A stretch of 23,826 bases of DNA from a virus, in the IMG/VR virus record IMGVR_UViG_3300008119_000047, positions 1 through 23,826 of that record; one strand, 5' to 3'. The translations under genes and the position numbers were made by a program. The notes beneath the pieces are model-generated. The model did not search any database. It had not been told where the DNA came from and saw nothing but the letters and a program-made list of their open reading frames with translations. Positions 1 to 7,284 of the stretch are shown here, one piece after another. Within the stretch, counting starts at the first letter, position 1; every line of letters starts with the position of its first letter.

Positions 1-224
1 TCTTTACATTTTGGATCTTTCTTGATATCGCAATGTACATGCTCTGGGCCTTTGGCAGCTGGCTTTTTCTCAACTGGCTTTTTATCAGCTGGTTTTTTAT
101 CAGCTGGTTTTTTCTCAGCTGGTTTAGTTACTGCTGGTTTTTTCTCAGTTGGCTTAGTGTCTGCGGCTTGTGCTGAAAAAGATAGTGCTAGTGCAAGTCC
201 TGCAACGAAAATTAGTTTGTTCAT
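1..224 (-). CDS. Secreted Lys/Pro/Ala-rich repeat protein (3' end outside window)
   Basis: The minus-strand frame opens at ATG 224-222 and stays open to the window edge, so the C-terminus is missing. The first ~20 residues (MNKLIFVAGLALALSFSAQA) form a typical signal peptide ending in an AQA cleavage motif, so the product is probably exported by the host Sec system. It is followed by about seven KKPA-type repeats (KKPAEKKPADKKPAD...) and then a short tail with two cysteines (HCDIKKDPKC). I do not recognise a family. It resembles the neighbour at 448-678 in composition and layout, so the two may be divergent duplicates. Low-complexity, positively charged tails of this kind are seen in envelope-associated proteins, but no function can be assigned. 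Confidence 0.7.
   Translation of the reverse strand, partial: MNKLIFVAGLALALSFSAQAADTKPTEKKPAVTKPAEKKPADKKPADKKPVEKKPAAKGPEHVHCDIKKDPKCK
57..160. repeat. Tandem 15-bp coding repeats (KKPA units)
   Basis: On the plus strand the unit cagctggttttttat recurs with small changes about six times with 15-bp spacing. It encodes the KKPA(D/E) repeats of the gene at 1-224 on the other strand. Such near-identical units are prone to copy-number change by slippage. Confidence 0.75.
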
Positions 225-252
225 GATTTAGCTCCTTACCCAATATTTATCC

Positions 253-287
253 AAAAAGAAAGCCCACGGGCTTTATCCATGGGCTTT
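253..287 (-). terminator. Rho-independent terminator
   Basis: On the minus strand an 8-bp stem AAAGCCCA/TGGGCTTT, with a 13-nt loop that itself contains GCCC, is followed by CTTTTT. The stop codon of the frame ending at 273 lies inside the hairpin loop. On the plus strand the same hairpin is also followed by T residues, so it could work in both directions. Confidence 0.7.
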
Positions 288-447
288 TTGATACGCTTTA
301 AGAGCTAATTGCCTAGCTAGCCATAATCTAAATCTTACATAATCTGATAATTCATCTTCAACTATCTTACCAAAAGTTCTGCTTTTTAAATTACGACCAA
401 ACGTGACCTCATCGTCTATTATGAGGTCACTGTCGTTTAAACCAAAA
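273..447 (-). CDS. Small domain protein without a clear start codon (frameshift or degenerate start)
   Basis: This frame reads like real protein: a charged start (DSDLIIDDEVTFGRN), then TFGKIVEDELSDYVRFRLWLAR and a basic C-terminus KAYQKAHG, with the stop inside the terminator at 253-287. The pattern 'v-x-F-G-(x)n-t-F-G-x-I-v-x-x-D-x-x-Y-v-r-f' resembles the small DUF3820-like module found beside phage and bacterial exonucleases (inference). No ATG, GTG or TTG lies in frame after the stop of the 448-678 gene. Upstream, the frame runs as a non-protein-like shadow of that gene. It could be expressed by a +1 shift at the end of the upstream gene (AAG-T-AAT around its stop) or be a remnant. A perfect 10-bp inverted repeat (402-429) lies within its 5' part. 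Confidence 0.45.
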
Positions 448-678
448 TTACTTCGCTGGAGCAGTAGCTGGCTTTGTGTCTGCTTTAGCTGGCTCTTTCT
501 TAGCAGGCTCACTTTTGACAGGCTTCTTTTCGTCCTTCTTAACTTCAGCTTTGGCTGGTGCTGGAGCACTTGCTGTTGCGGCTGGAGCAGCAGGCTTAAC
601 TTCTTCTTTCTTAGCAGGTGCTTGTGCAAATGCTGATACTGCAAACACTGATGCTACTAAAATTGCGATTGATTTCAT
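448..678 (-). CDS. Secreted Lys/Ala/Pro-rich protein, 76 aa
   Basis: The start is ATG 678 with a good Shine-Dalgarno AAAGGAA about 8 nt upstream. Residues 1-19 (MKSIAILVASVFAVSAFAQA) are a clear signal peptide with an AXA-type site. The rest is almost entirely K, A, P, E and V (for example KPAAPAATASAPAPAKAEVKKDEKKP), so it is predicted to be disordered and highly charged. The layout matches the gene at 1-224, which suggests a small family of exported repeat proteins. A role at the host envelope during infection is conceivable but nothing in the sequence shows it. Confidence 0.75.
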   Translation of the reverse strand: MKSIAILVASVFAVSAFAQAPAKKEEVKPAAPAATASAPAPAKAEVKKDEKKPVKSEPAKKEPAKADTKPATAPAK

Positions 679-700
679 TTTAAAGTTTCCTTTAGGTTAA

Positions 701-722
701 TATACAGAAAACTATCTGTATA
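701..722 (-). promoter_or_regulatory. Leader hairpin upstream of the 448-678 gene
   Basis: An 8-bp perfect stem TATACAGA/TCTGTATA with a 6-nt loop lies in the 88-bp gap before the gene at 448-678, about 10 nt upstream of its Shine-Dalgarno. No consensus promoter was found in this gap. The hairpin may stabilise a processed mRNA end or regulate translation (inference). Confidence 0.4.
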
Positions 723-765
723 CATATATAACGCCTTAGACCTCATAGACGTTGACATATATTGG

Positions 766-1605
766 TCAAGTCCACAAACTGTCCCGAGCTTTGATCAATC
801 GAATCATCATTGCTTCATCTTCTTTTTCATAATCGGATTCAATCTTTTGAAGCAACTTATGAGCCTTATCGCTAGCTTTTTTAAGTACAGGATCTTTTTC
901 CCGTCCCCAATTTAGCTTGCCACCGTTGGCAATACGACTTGCTTCGCAGGCCGCGGTCCATCCACTTGCTTCATATGGGTCAGGACGGTTTCGGTAGGTC
1001 ACAGTCCACCATGTGTACAACTCTTTGATTTCTTTTGCACGGATAGCTTGTCCAGTTGGCTTGCCGTAGTCTGGATGATCAGGACCACACCAATCAGTGT
1101 TAGTCAGAGTCATTGCCCAATCTAGATGATCAATACCTGCTTGAGGACAACGCCAAGTGCGCCAACGGAACCAACCACTAGCCCAAAAGGGAGGATCATA
1201 CTTAGCACGAGCTTCTTTATCTCCCCAGGCGATGTGCGACCATGCGGATTCGATTTCGACGAAATCCACCAACTCATTAAATAGGCATGGCAAGAACCGA
1301 TTGCCAACATCGCACCAAGCACCAGGCTTGATATCACGAGTATGAGCGGTAAGAGAATGAGTACGGCTAACCCAGCGATTATTGATGTAATACTTAACAT
1401 CGTAGATCTTTCTAACGGGCCATGTTACAAAATCCTGGATATAGCCTAAGGCCTCTTCAGCTAACCAGTAACGAAAATTGTGCTTCATCTGGGCCGCAGT
1501 GGTCCAGTCGTCCCATTCTTCGCTGGTACCCATACTAAGTTTTTTAGTACCCCGAATCCAATCAGCGAACGGAGTACAACTCCAATAACGTGAATGTTGT
1601 GCCAT
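766..1605 (-). CDS. Conserved-looking Trp-rich phage protein, 279 aa, function unknown
   Basis: The product has an unusually high tryptophan content (more than 20 W in 279 residues, for example FWASGWFRWRTW and LYTWWTVTYRN). Several Cys and His residues are scattered and form no obvious metal site. The N-terminal part (CTPFADWIRG...KLSMGTSEEWDDW) looks soluble, and the C-terminal ~40 residues are a charged helix (KASDKAHKLLQKIESDYEKEDEAMM). No signal peptide or membrane segment is visible. It follows the PGDYG-like gene with a 1-base junction (its start at 1605 shares a base with that gene's stop), so the two are probably translated together. I cannot assign a function. Confidence 0.8.
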   Translation of the reverse strand: MAQHSRYWSCTPFADWIRGTKKLSMGTSEEWDDWTTAAQMKHNFRYWLAEEALGYIQDFVTWPVRKIYDVKYYINNRWVSRTHSLTAHTRDIKPGAWCDVGNRFLPCLFNELVDFVEIESAWSHIAWGDKEARAKYDPPFWASGWFRWRTWRCPQAGIDHLDWAMTLTNTDWCGPDHPDYGKPTGQAIRAKEIKELYTWWTVTYRNRPDPYEASGWTAACEASRIANGGKLNWGREKDPVLKKASDKAHKLLQKIESDYEKEDEAMMIRLIKARDSLWT

Positions 1606-2042
1606 TATACTTTCTCGTATGTTTGTGCAAAAATATCTTTTTTAACTACACCGTAGTCGTTTTCACCATGACGAACAATAACATCTTCGCCTGTATTGTA
1701 GTGTAACTTCTCACCCCATGATGTGTCAACTGATCCAGAATGATCTGCTAGTTTGGCAAACTTAACTATCTTTTTTGGTGTGCAAACACCGTCACCTAGA
1801 TCATCTTTGAGTTCATCAAACTTTTCTGGAGTAATAGGATACTGCTCACCTTTTGGTCCAGTCATAATATAGTAACCCGCAGGATACTTAACTGGACCTT
1901 CAAGTGTATCAATAGTACCAGGTTTGTCAGCAATCTCATAACGCTCTTTAGCAGGACGCTTATAGGTTTTGAACCCGCCATCCTTAAACCAATCGTCAGT
2001 GACCCGCAGACCTTCTACAATATTGATAAATTCTCTAATCAT
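1605..2042 (-). CDS. PGDYG-like protein, 145 aa
   Basis: The C-terminal half contains GENDYGVVKKDIFAQTYE, which matches the conserved core of the small PGDYG family (recognised by motif, not by search). Upstream lie a 'YPAGYYIMTGPKGEQYPI' stretch and a basic VCTPKKIVKFAKLADH segment. The family has no known activity; members are short cytosolic proteins in bacteria and phages. The start ATG at 2042 overlaps the end of the Bax-inhibitor-like gene by 4 bases (ATGA-type coupling). A function in virion or metabolism cannot be read from the sequence. Confidence 0.75.
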   Translation of the reverse strand: MIREFINIVEGLRVTDDWFKDGGFKTYKRPAKERYEIADKPGTIDTLEGPVKYPAGYYIMTGPKGEQYPITPEKFDELKDDLGDGVCTPKKIVKFAKLADHSGSVDTSWGEKLHYNTGEDVIVRHGENDYGVVKKDIFAQTYEKV

Positions 2043-2737
2043 TTTCTATCGCCAAAAAGTTGTAACAAGTTTAGGAACAAGTTGATAAAGTCCATATATA
2101 GTGTCAATGCTCCCGTTACTTCCACAGCCGGATCAGTATCAACACTGACTGCTTCACGAATACGCTGTGTATCATAAGCAGTAAGACCCAAGAAGATGAT
2201 GATTGCTAACGCACTAATAACTGTTGCCATAACAGTACTACCAATAAAGATGTTAACGATACTGGCAATCACAATAGCAATTAATCCAATAAACATGAAC
2301 TGTCCCATGCTCTCCAAACTACGTTTGGTAAAGTAACCGTAAAAGCTCATAGTACCAAACAATATTGCCGCACCCATAAAGGCACTGACGATACTGCCCA
2401 TAGTGAACACAGCAAAGATCATAGCAAAGCTCAATCCCATTAGTGCCGCAAAGCCATGTAAACACAATTGTGCAACTTCTTTACTGGGATTGTTACCCAG
2501 AACATAGCTAATACCAAAAATTGCAACAAGTGGTGCAAAAATCACAATCCACTTTAGTACACCAGTGAAAAAGAATTGTAGCAACTCTGGACTAGTGCCC
2601 ACAAAGTAACTAACAATCATACTAACCAGTACAGCCAGACTCATGTGTCCGTAAACACGGCCCATTGCTTGATTAATTTCACTAGCACTACGGAACGAAA
2701 TAGTTCCGTCACCGCCTGTATAATTTACTCCAAACAT
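2039..2737 (-). CDS. Bax inhibitor-1 / YccA-YbhL family membrane protein, 232 aa
   Basis: Seven hydrophobic segments are visible from about residue 32 to the end. The last part carries the family signature: LTAYDTQRI, then an acidic patch and GALTLYMDFINLFLNLLQLFG, as in BI-1/TMBIM proteins with their conserved Asp residues. Bacterial YccA, a member of this family, modulates the FtsH protease; other members are pH-sensitive Ca2+ leak channels. The start was set at ATG 2737, which has a strong Shine-Dalgarno AAAGGAG seven bases upstream and lies just after the stop of the MazG-like gene. A longer frame to 2785 would overlap that gene. A phage copy could protect against FtsH or membrane stress; that is inference. 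Confidence 0.9.
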   Translation of the reverse strand: MFGVNYTGGDGTISFRSASEINQAMGRVYGHMSLAVLVSMIVSYFVGTSPELLQFFFTGVLKWIVIFAPLVAIFGISYVLGNNPSKEVAQLCLHGFAALMGLSFAMIFAVFTMGSIVSAFMGAAILFGTMSFYGYFTKRSLESMGQFMFIGLIAIVIASIVNIFIGSTVMATVISALAIIIFLGLTAYDTQRIREAVSVDTDPAVEVTGALTLYMDFINLFLNLLQLFGDRK

Positions 2738-2738
2738 A

Positions 2739-3110
2739 TCATTCTCCTTTAATAAATTGCGCCAATTCTGGAGCAGTCCAGCCAATTGGCTTTAGTACTT
2801 TACCATCTTCACGCTTGCGCACAAGTCCGGTATCTTTATCAATCTTGGCAAAGTTTGTACTCATAACTTCTTTCCAAGCACCTTCTGCATCAAATCCGCC
2901 ACTATGGATAGCACCAATAGTGACAACTAGTATGTCTATAAGAGCATCTAATTGTTCAACTCTATCATTATCCAAAAGAGCTTGATCAAACTCTTTTGAT
3001 TCTTCTTCGATTAGGCCCACATACATGAGGTATTGTTGTTGATTATATTTGTCAACACTTTGACCACAGGCCTTCATAAATTTTTCTTGATCTCTAAACG
3101 GGTTTGTCAT
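2739..3110 (-). CDS. MazG-like nucleotide pyrophosphohydrolase, 123 aa
   Basis: An all-alpha protein with the MazG/dUTPase-2 superfamily pattern: EEESKEF (about residues 35-41) provides the first acidic metal site, and DALIDILVVTIGAIHS (about 55-70) the second. It then has EVMSTNFAKID and the KREDGKVLKPIGWTAP tail that is common in phage members. These enzymes hydrolyse NTPs or dNTPs to monophosphate and pyrophosphate and act in nucleotide sanitation. Phage MazG proteins have been proposed to lower (p)ppGpp or to recycle host nucleotides. The start ATG overlaps the DNA ligase stop (TAATG). Length is typical for the phage family. Confidence 0.88.
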   Translation of the reverse strand: MTNPFRDQEKFMKACGQSVDKYNQQQYLMYVGLIEEESKEFDQALLDNDRVEQLDALIDILVVTIGAIHSGGFDAEGAWKEVMSTNFAKIDKDTGLVRKREDGKVLKPIGWTAPELAQFIKGE

Positions 3111-4426
3111 TAAATTTTTTCTCCAATCTCAAATCCTCTAAATCTCAAAAATCGAGGGAAGCGCAAACTATACGTTCCATCTTGATTTTGAGTAACAGCA
3201 TCAGCTCTTACTTCAACAATATTGCCGATAAGAGCATCACGCCCGCCCCAATAAGTATCGCGATTACTGTCTGTAAAGCCACTTCCAACATTGACTTGAA
3301 TTCGTTGTCCATTATCTTCTCCTTCGCACACTAGCGCACCAAGTTTTCCAATATTTCTACCAGTTCCTTCTTCTACTGCTACTACTTCTAGACTAACTTC
3401 AATAAAAGGTTTCAATTTCAGCCATGCAACACTACGCTTACATTCGTATCCAGCTTCTGGATCCTTGATCATAATGCCTTCGTAACCGCCAGCAACCGCC
3501 TGTGCATTAATTTCTTTAAAACGCAACTGTCCTTCAGATGTGGCAAGATCAACATTTTCAAACACCAATGCTTTAACATTGGGCATGGCTTCGTGATTAG
3601 CACTGACCCAATCTTGAAGTGCTTGACTGCGTTTGATTTGTGTGGTTGAGCTTTTACCGTTCTCAAATTCTTCAAGTGTCAATATATCAAACAAGTTAAG
3701 AACAGCGTCTGTACTTTGTACATCACTCTTACGATGCACTTGTTTCATCAAATCTTGGAAGCTGGACGACATAATCTCGCCGTCCAACACCATTGCTTCT
3801 TTAAAGGAATGTGCAACTTTTGCAATTTGTTCCTTAACGTGCGGAAAGTTCACAAGCTCTTTACCGTTGCGTGAAAACTGGTCAATTCGACCATCAGGGT
3901 GAACAATAGTAATAACACGCACACCATCCAGTTTAACTTCAATCAGTTTATTGCCGGCAACTTTGCTTTCATGTCCGTTACTATCATGTGCAAGCTGGCA
4001 ACTAAAAACGGGAATAATATATTTCTTGTGTTCTTTGCCCACTACTTTATTAACTGTAGTTTCGCTGAAACCGGCTCGCATATCCTTAATCAAAATACGA
4101 CGATACCAGCCATTCCATTCTGCTTTTGTAGCTGACTTCATCATGGCTTGAATCATGTCACGTGCTGTATTGCCGGTGACGTTGCGAGTAGTAAAGCCAG
4201 TAAGAGCGAGAGTAAAACTATCCCAAGGTAACCCAGGGCCATCTTCATCTTTTTTCTCCGGGATCTGTTTCAATCCAAATGTAATCATTGAATCAAATGC
4301 CAAGCGGCAACCTTCGAAAAATTCGTCATTACCAGCATCAGCTTGTGCTTGGATAATAGCTTCTTTGTTTAGGCGACTTGGATGAATTTCCAAATCACTA
4401 ATAACGCGGTAGCAAGGATCGCTCAT
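3110..4426 (-). CDS. ATP-dependent DNA ligase (T4 gp30-like), 438 aa
   Basis: Seals nicks in duplex DNA through a lysine-AMP intermediate. Motif I is KLDGVR with the nucleophile Lys165. Motif III is seen in NLFDIL (about 244-249), motif IV in EGIMIKDP (about 316-323), and motif V in WLKLKP (about 335-340). The first ~130 residues form the helical N-terminal DNA-binding part, with TRNVTGNTARDMI and RRILIKDMRAGFS resembling the T4 ligase N-domain. The C-terminal OB domain ends with LRFPRFLRFR. Length is slightly below T4 ligase (487 aa). It is the first gene behind the promoter at 4460-4488 with Shine-Dalgarno TTAGGAA, so it is probably transcribed early by unmodified host polymerase. Confidence 0.95.
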   Translation of the reverse strand: MSDPCYRVISDLEIHPSRLNKEAIIQAQADAGNDEFFEGCRLAFDSMITFGLKQIPEKKDEDGPGLPWDSFTLALTGFTTRNVTGNTARDMIQAMMKSATKAEWNGWYRRILIKDMRAGFSETTVNKVVGKEHKKYIIPVFSCQLAHDSNGHESKVAGNKLIEVKLDGVRVITIVHPDGRIDQFSRNGKELVNFPHVKEQIAKVAHSFKEAMVLDGEIMSSSFQDLMKQVHRKSDVQSTDAVLNLFDILTLEEFENGKSSTTQIKRSQALQDWVSANHEAMPNVKALVFENVDLATSEGQLRFKEINAQAVAGGYEGIMIKDPEAGYECKRSVAWLKLKPFIEVSLEVVAVEEGTGRNIGKLGALVCEGEDNGQRIQVNVGSGFTDSNRDTYWGGRDALIGNIVEVRADAVTQNQDGTYSLRFPRFLRFRGFEIGEKI

Positions 4427-4459
4427 TTGATTTCCTAATTATGTTGTTTATTAGTCTAT

Positions 4460-4488
4460 ATTATAGCAAACAACTACAAGGTTGTCAA
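4460..4488 (-). promoter_or_regulatory. Consensus sigma70 promoter for the ligase operon
   Basis: On the minus strand TTGACA (4488-4483), a 17-bp spacer and TATAAT (4465-4460) match the consensus exactly. The predicted start is near 4453, leaving a short leader with Shine-Dalgarno AGGAA before ATG 4426. The -35 box overlaps the 3' end of the ClpP-like gene. Confidence 0.92.
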
Positions 4489-5072
4489 CCTTTTTCTTGG
4501 AAAATATGATCGGCTACGCCCAATTCGATTAATTCATCAGCAGTCAAATACACATCAGATGCTGGCAAAAGTTTATTTTTAACAGATCGAGTATCCAATC
4601 CGGTTACTTCTTTTAGAATGTTTACCATTCTCATGTTGCAATATTCGGACTCTTTCATTTGAGCTTTGATATCGTGGTACTTGGCATCCATTCCATCAGT
4701 GAATTGATGACACATGATTCCAGTATTTGGAGCAATATAGCGTTCACCATTTTCGCCAGAAGCAAAAATTAAAAAGGCAGCACTCATAATATTACCCATA
4801 CCAATTGTACGTATTTTGTGAGTACTCACCCGCATCACATCTATCAGAGCAAATGCTTGATACAAATCACCGCCACTGCTATTGATATAAAGAGTTAGCA
4901 CTTTTTCTTGTTTTTTATCAAGATTTTCGTAAACAATCCATTTAATAGCTTCACTTATATTAACATCCTCAATTTCGCCCAACAAGAAGTGAACGCCGTT
5001 GTCCAGCAACTTGGTGTTTATGCGATCCTGCGCATTGAATTCGTCGATTTTTTTCACGGGTTTGCCTTCCAT
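4485..5072 (-). CDS. Divergent ClpP-like serine protease, 195 aa
   Basis: A ClpP/crotonase-fold protease. The oxyanion loop is seen in NSSGGD (64-69), Ser97 sits in IMSAAF, His122 in MCHQF, and Asp173 in SDVYLTADE, so a full Ser-His-Asp triad is plausible. The sequence is clearly different from the canonical ClpP at 6226-6846: GMGNIMSAA replaces GQACSMGS, and there is an insert NENGERY-type loop. ClpP subunits form barrel-shaped heptamers; phage copies can act with host ClpX/ClpA, as partners of a second ClpP, or as capsid-maturation proteases. Its location one gene from a second ClpP, with a plus-strand probable structural gene between them, fits the last two options. Confidence 0.88.
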   Translation of the reverse strand: MEGKPVKKIDEFNAQDRINTKLLDNGVHFLLGEIEDVNISEAIKWIVYENLDKKQEKVLTLYINSSGGDLYQAFALIDVMRVSTHKIRTIGMGNIMSAAFLIFASGENGERYIAPNTGIMCHQFTDGMDAKYHDIKAQMKESEYCNMRMVNILKEVTGLDTRSVKNKLLPASDVYLTADELIELGVADHIFQEKG

Positions 5073-5114
5073 AATGTGATATCCAAATATTTAGCGCATA
5101 AGTGAAGCCACTTG

Positions 5115-5122
5115 AATAAATA
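5115..5122 (+). promoter_or_regulatory. Possible T4-like late promoter
   Basis: AATAAATA differs by one base from the T4 late box TATAAATA and lies about 28 bp before the only large plus-strand gene. No -35 element is seen, as expected for a late promoter. Evidence is weak because the box is short and AT-rich. Confidence 0.35.
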
Positions 5123-5149
5123 CTGAATAACCTTTCCAGGGATTAGAAT

Positions 5150-6220
5150 ATGATTGATTTAAGAAAACTAATAGACCATTTAGAACACATTGAGAAAGGT
5201 GGCGAATTCATTCGAGAACTAGATCCTAGAACTGGTCGTATTGTTAGTAAGCCTGTTGTTGAAGGCGAGATTGGCCGTAAAATAGGATCAACCATTGGTG
5301 GAGTGTTTGGAGACAAGGCCGCTAAATTTGGCAGTGACCTGGGCGACAAAGCTGGTGACTTTCTTGACAAGTTCAATCCATTCAGCGGCTCGTCAGACTC
5401 CGACAAATCTGACTCCGACAAATCCAATGCTCCGGGCAAAATTTCAGATTTTTCCAGTGATTCAGGCGATACCAAATTTGAACCTATAAATCCCAACAGT
5501 ATAAAACGTGAACCATATGGTCCAATCGGAAATTATAACGGGCCAGAAATTGATCCAATCAATGATGATCCTGAAGATCCCAAAACATGGCCGCCCGGTG
5601 TTAAGAAAGCACCGGACTTTGGTTACATAGATCCTGCCAACGGCTTGTGGATTCCCACACCGTTCTACGTTAGAGTTCCAGATGGAGACTGGAGAATACC
5701 TCCGGGCAGTCCAGCGTTTCCAAAAGGATATGTCAAAGATTACACACCATTCAAGCAGAAAGAAGCCGCATTGCAGAGAAAAAACGCCATGATCAGTGGC
5801 AGTCTTCTTGAACAAGGCAAGGGTGTTGAACTGCCTGGTGGAGCTCCCAATATACCAGGATACAAACAAGTGGATGTAAAACAATTCAGTAGAGACACGG
5901 GTCACAACATTGGACCTAGAGAAATGAATTGGGTCTATGCTTACAAGTCTGACAAGATGTTCAGTAAGAATATTATTCTAATTGCACCCACACTGTATCC
6001 TAACATGAAAATCAGTATAAAAAGACACTATAAAAATTGGGCTGACGGCTCTGGGGTACGTGAGTATGGAAAAGTAGATGCACCCAACGGCAAAGTGCAT
6101 GTCAGCACTGAACATTTCAATGTGAACGACATGATCTTGTCAGTTGTGATTCATGCCACTGAACCCGATATGGGTGCTAAGATTTTGAATAGTTTGCACG
6201 GATCCCTCAAACCAGCCTAA
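5150..6220 (+). CDS. Probable virion or late protein, 356 aa, function unknown
   Basis: One of only two plus-strand genes. Residues 1-35 are charged helix. Residues 36-75 are a Gly/Ala/Lys-rich stretch (GRKIGSTIGGVFGDKAAKFG) like a glycine-zipper segment. Residues 78-110 are Ser/Asp-rich linker with a repeated SDSDK. The centre is Pro-rich (PKTWPPGVKKAPDFGYIDP...WRIPPGSPAFPKGY). The last ~130 residues look like a folded beta-rich domain (HYKNWADGSGVREYGKVDAPNGKVHVSTEHF). No catalytic motif was recognised. Opposite orientation to the early-type genes and the late-like box upstream suggest late expression and a structural role, which is inference. The start at 5150 has only a weak Shine-Dalgarno (AGGGAT). 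Confidence 0.75.
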   Translation: MIDLRKLIDHLEHIEKGGEFIRELDPRTGRIVSKPVVEGEIGRKIGSTIGGVFGDKAAKFGSDLGDKAGDFLDKFNPFSGSSDSDKSDSDKSNAPGKISDFSSDSGDTKFEPINPNSIKREPYGPIGNYNGPEIDPINDDPEDPKTWPPGVKKAPDFGYIDPANGLWIPTPFYVRVPDGDWRIPPGSPAFPKGYVKDYTPFKQKEAALQRKNAMISGSLLEQGKGVELPGGAPNIPGYKQVDVKQFSRDTGHNIGPREMNWVYAYKSDKMFSKNIILIAPTLYPNMKISIKRHYKNWADGSGVREYGKVDAPNGKVHVSTEHFNVNDMILSVVIHATEPDMGAKILNSLHGSLKPA

Positions 6221-6231
6221 ATTGTTTAGGG
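6216..6231. terminator. Small palindrome between convergent gene ends
   Basis: CCTAAA-TTG-TTTAGG (6 bp stem) sits exactly between the stop of the plus-strand gene (6220) and the stop of clpP (6226). It has no T-run, so termination activity is uncertain. Confidence 0.35.
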
Positions 6232-6846
6232 TCGTTTTTCAATCACTTTATCAGCCAAGCCGTAGGCCACTGCTTCTGCGGCACTCAAAAATGTATCAAA
6301 CTTCATAGCTTCGTACAGCTGAGCATAGGTTTTGCCCGCTGTATTGTGCTTAACATACAGTTCTGTCAAACGCTGATTAATACGTTGACTTTCTTCAAAG
6401 CTACGTTTTGCATCTTCAAACTGAAGTTCTTGAACGTGAACGCTACCACGTGTTCCCGGAGTTCCCGAACTAACACGGTGAATCATAGTACGAGCTTCTG
6501 GAAGCACAAATCGTTTTCCTGGATGTCCGGCCTGTGCTAAGAAACTGCCCATACTACAGGCTTGTCCCATAACATAGGTTGCTACATCTGGTTTTACAAA
6601 TTGCATGGTATCGTAAATAGCAAGGCCAGCAGTAACAGATCCTCCAGGACTATTAATAAAGAAAGTAATGTCTTCATTACCTTGACTCTCCAAGAAGAGC
6701 AACTGCGCCACAATCAAACTGGACGTATGCTCGTTAACATCCGTATCTAACATAACAACACGGTCCTTGAGCAAACGACTATAAATGTCATATGCTCTTT
6801 CGCCCTTGGGCTCACTTTCAATTACCATTGGTACCAAATTAGGCAT
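6226..6846 (-). CDS. clpP: ClpP protease, canonical type, 206 aa
   Basis: A near-canonical ClpP. It has the FFINSPGGSVTAGLAIYDTMQ strand-helix (about 62-82), the active serine Ser98 in GQACSMGSFL, His123 in MIHRVSSG and Asp184 in FDTFLSAAEA. The ERAYDIYSRLLKDRV segment near the N-terminus matches the usual ClpP start (GERAYDIYSRLL), and the length matches bacterial ClpP without a long propeptide. It would form the heptameric proteolytic chamber that works with a Clp unfoldase; no unfoldase gene is visible here, so it would need the host's. The second, divergent ClpP lies 1.2 kb away, as in bacteria with ClpP1/ClpP2 pairs. Confidence 0.95.
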   Translation of the reverse strand: MPNLVPMVIESEPKGERAYDIYSRLLKDRVVMLDTDVNEHTSSLIVAQLLFLESQGNEDITFFINSPGGSVTAGLAIYDTMQFVKPDVATYVMGQACSMGSFLAQAGHPGKRFVLPEARTMIHRVSSGTPGTRGSVHVQELQFEDAKRSFEESQRINQRLTELYVKHNTAGKTYAQLYEAMKFDTFLSAAEAVAYGLADKVIEKRP

Positions 6847-7283
6847 TATTTGTATTCCTTATCTAAATTTACATTTGTTAAACTTGCAACTGTTTGAAAC
6901 TTGTCCCATGCTTTCTTAGCGGCTGGGTTTGATTCTAGTTCACTACTTGGCAGGACAGCCTCTAGCCAAATTTCTGGACGACGCCTTGGATGTGCTCCGA
7001 ACTTGCGTGGCTGATGAAACTTGCCCTGTTCCCAAAGTTCAATACTTACACTACGGAATTGATCTTCATCAGTATAGCCAGCCCATTCAGGATTGCTATG
7101 TCCAAAGAACCCACGGCTGGCAATTGGTGTGCCGCCACCGTAGCCTTGCCAAATTCCCTGCCATTGGTCGTCATTATGCGGATCGAAGTCTGTTCGAGCG
7201 ATAATGACTAGCACATCGTCAATGTCAACTTTGCCGTCAACAATGTCACGAATGCACCTACTATAACTGAGACCAATTTTCAT
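6846..7283 (-). CDS. Conserved phage protein, 145 aa, function unknown
   Basis: The N-terminus MKIGLSYSRCIRDIVDGKVD followed by DVLVIIARTDFDP and QWQGIWQGY is a pattern I associate with a widespread hypothetical protein of T4-like phages (recognised by memory of the family, not searched). The rest is Trp- and Arg-rich (RRRPEIWLEAVLP). It is soluble, with no signal peptide. Its start overlaps nothing, and its stop shares a base with the clpP start (6846). No activity can be inferred. Confidence 0.8.
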   Translation of the reverse strand: MKIGLSYSRCIRDIVDGKVDIDDVLVIIARTDFDPHNDDQWQGIWQGYGGGTPIASRGFFGHSNPEWAGYTDEDQFRSVSIELWEQGKFHQPRKFGAHPRRRPEIWLEAVLPSSELESNPAAKKAWDKFQTVASLTNVNLDKEYK

Positions 7284-7284
7284 T

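Noticed and set aside
22-231. Plus-strand ORF of Gly/Ala/Phe-rich sequence
   Set aside because: It is the antisense of the KKPA-repeat secreted protein; repeats in the true gene keep this frame open by chance.
1122-1400. 92-aa hydrophobic ORF in another frame of the minus strand
   Set aside because: Lies entirely inside the Trp-rich gene 766-1605, whose frame has the better start, packing and composition; no ribosome-binding site.
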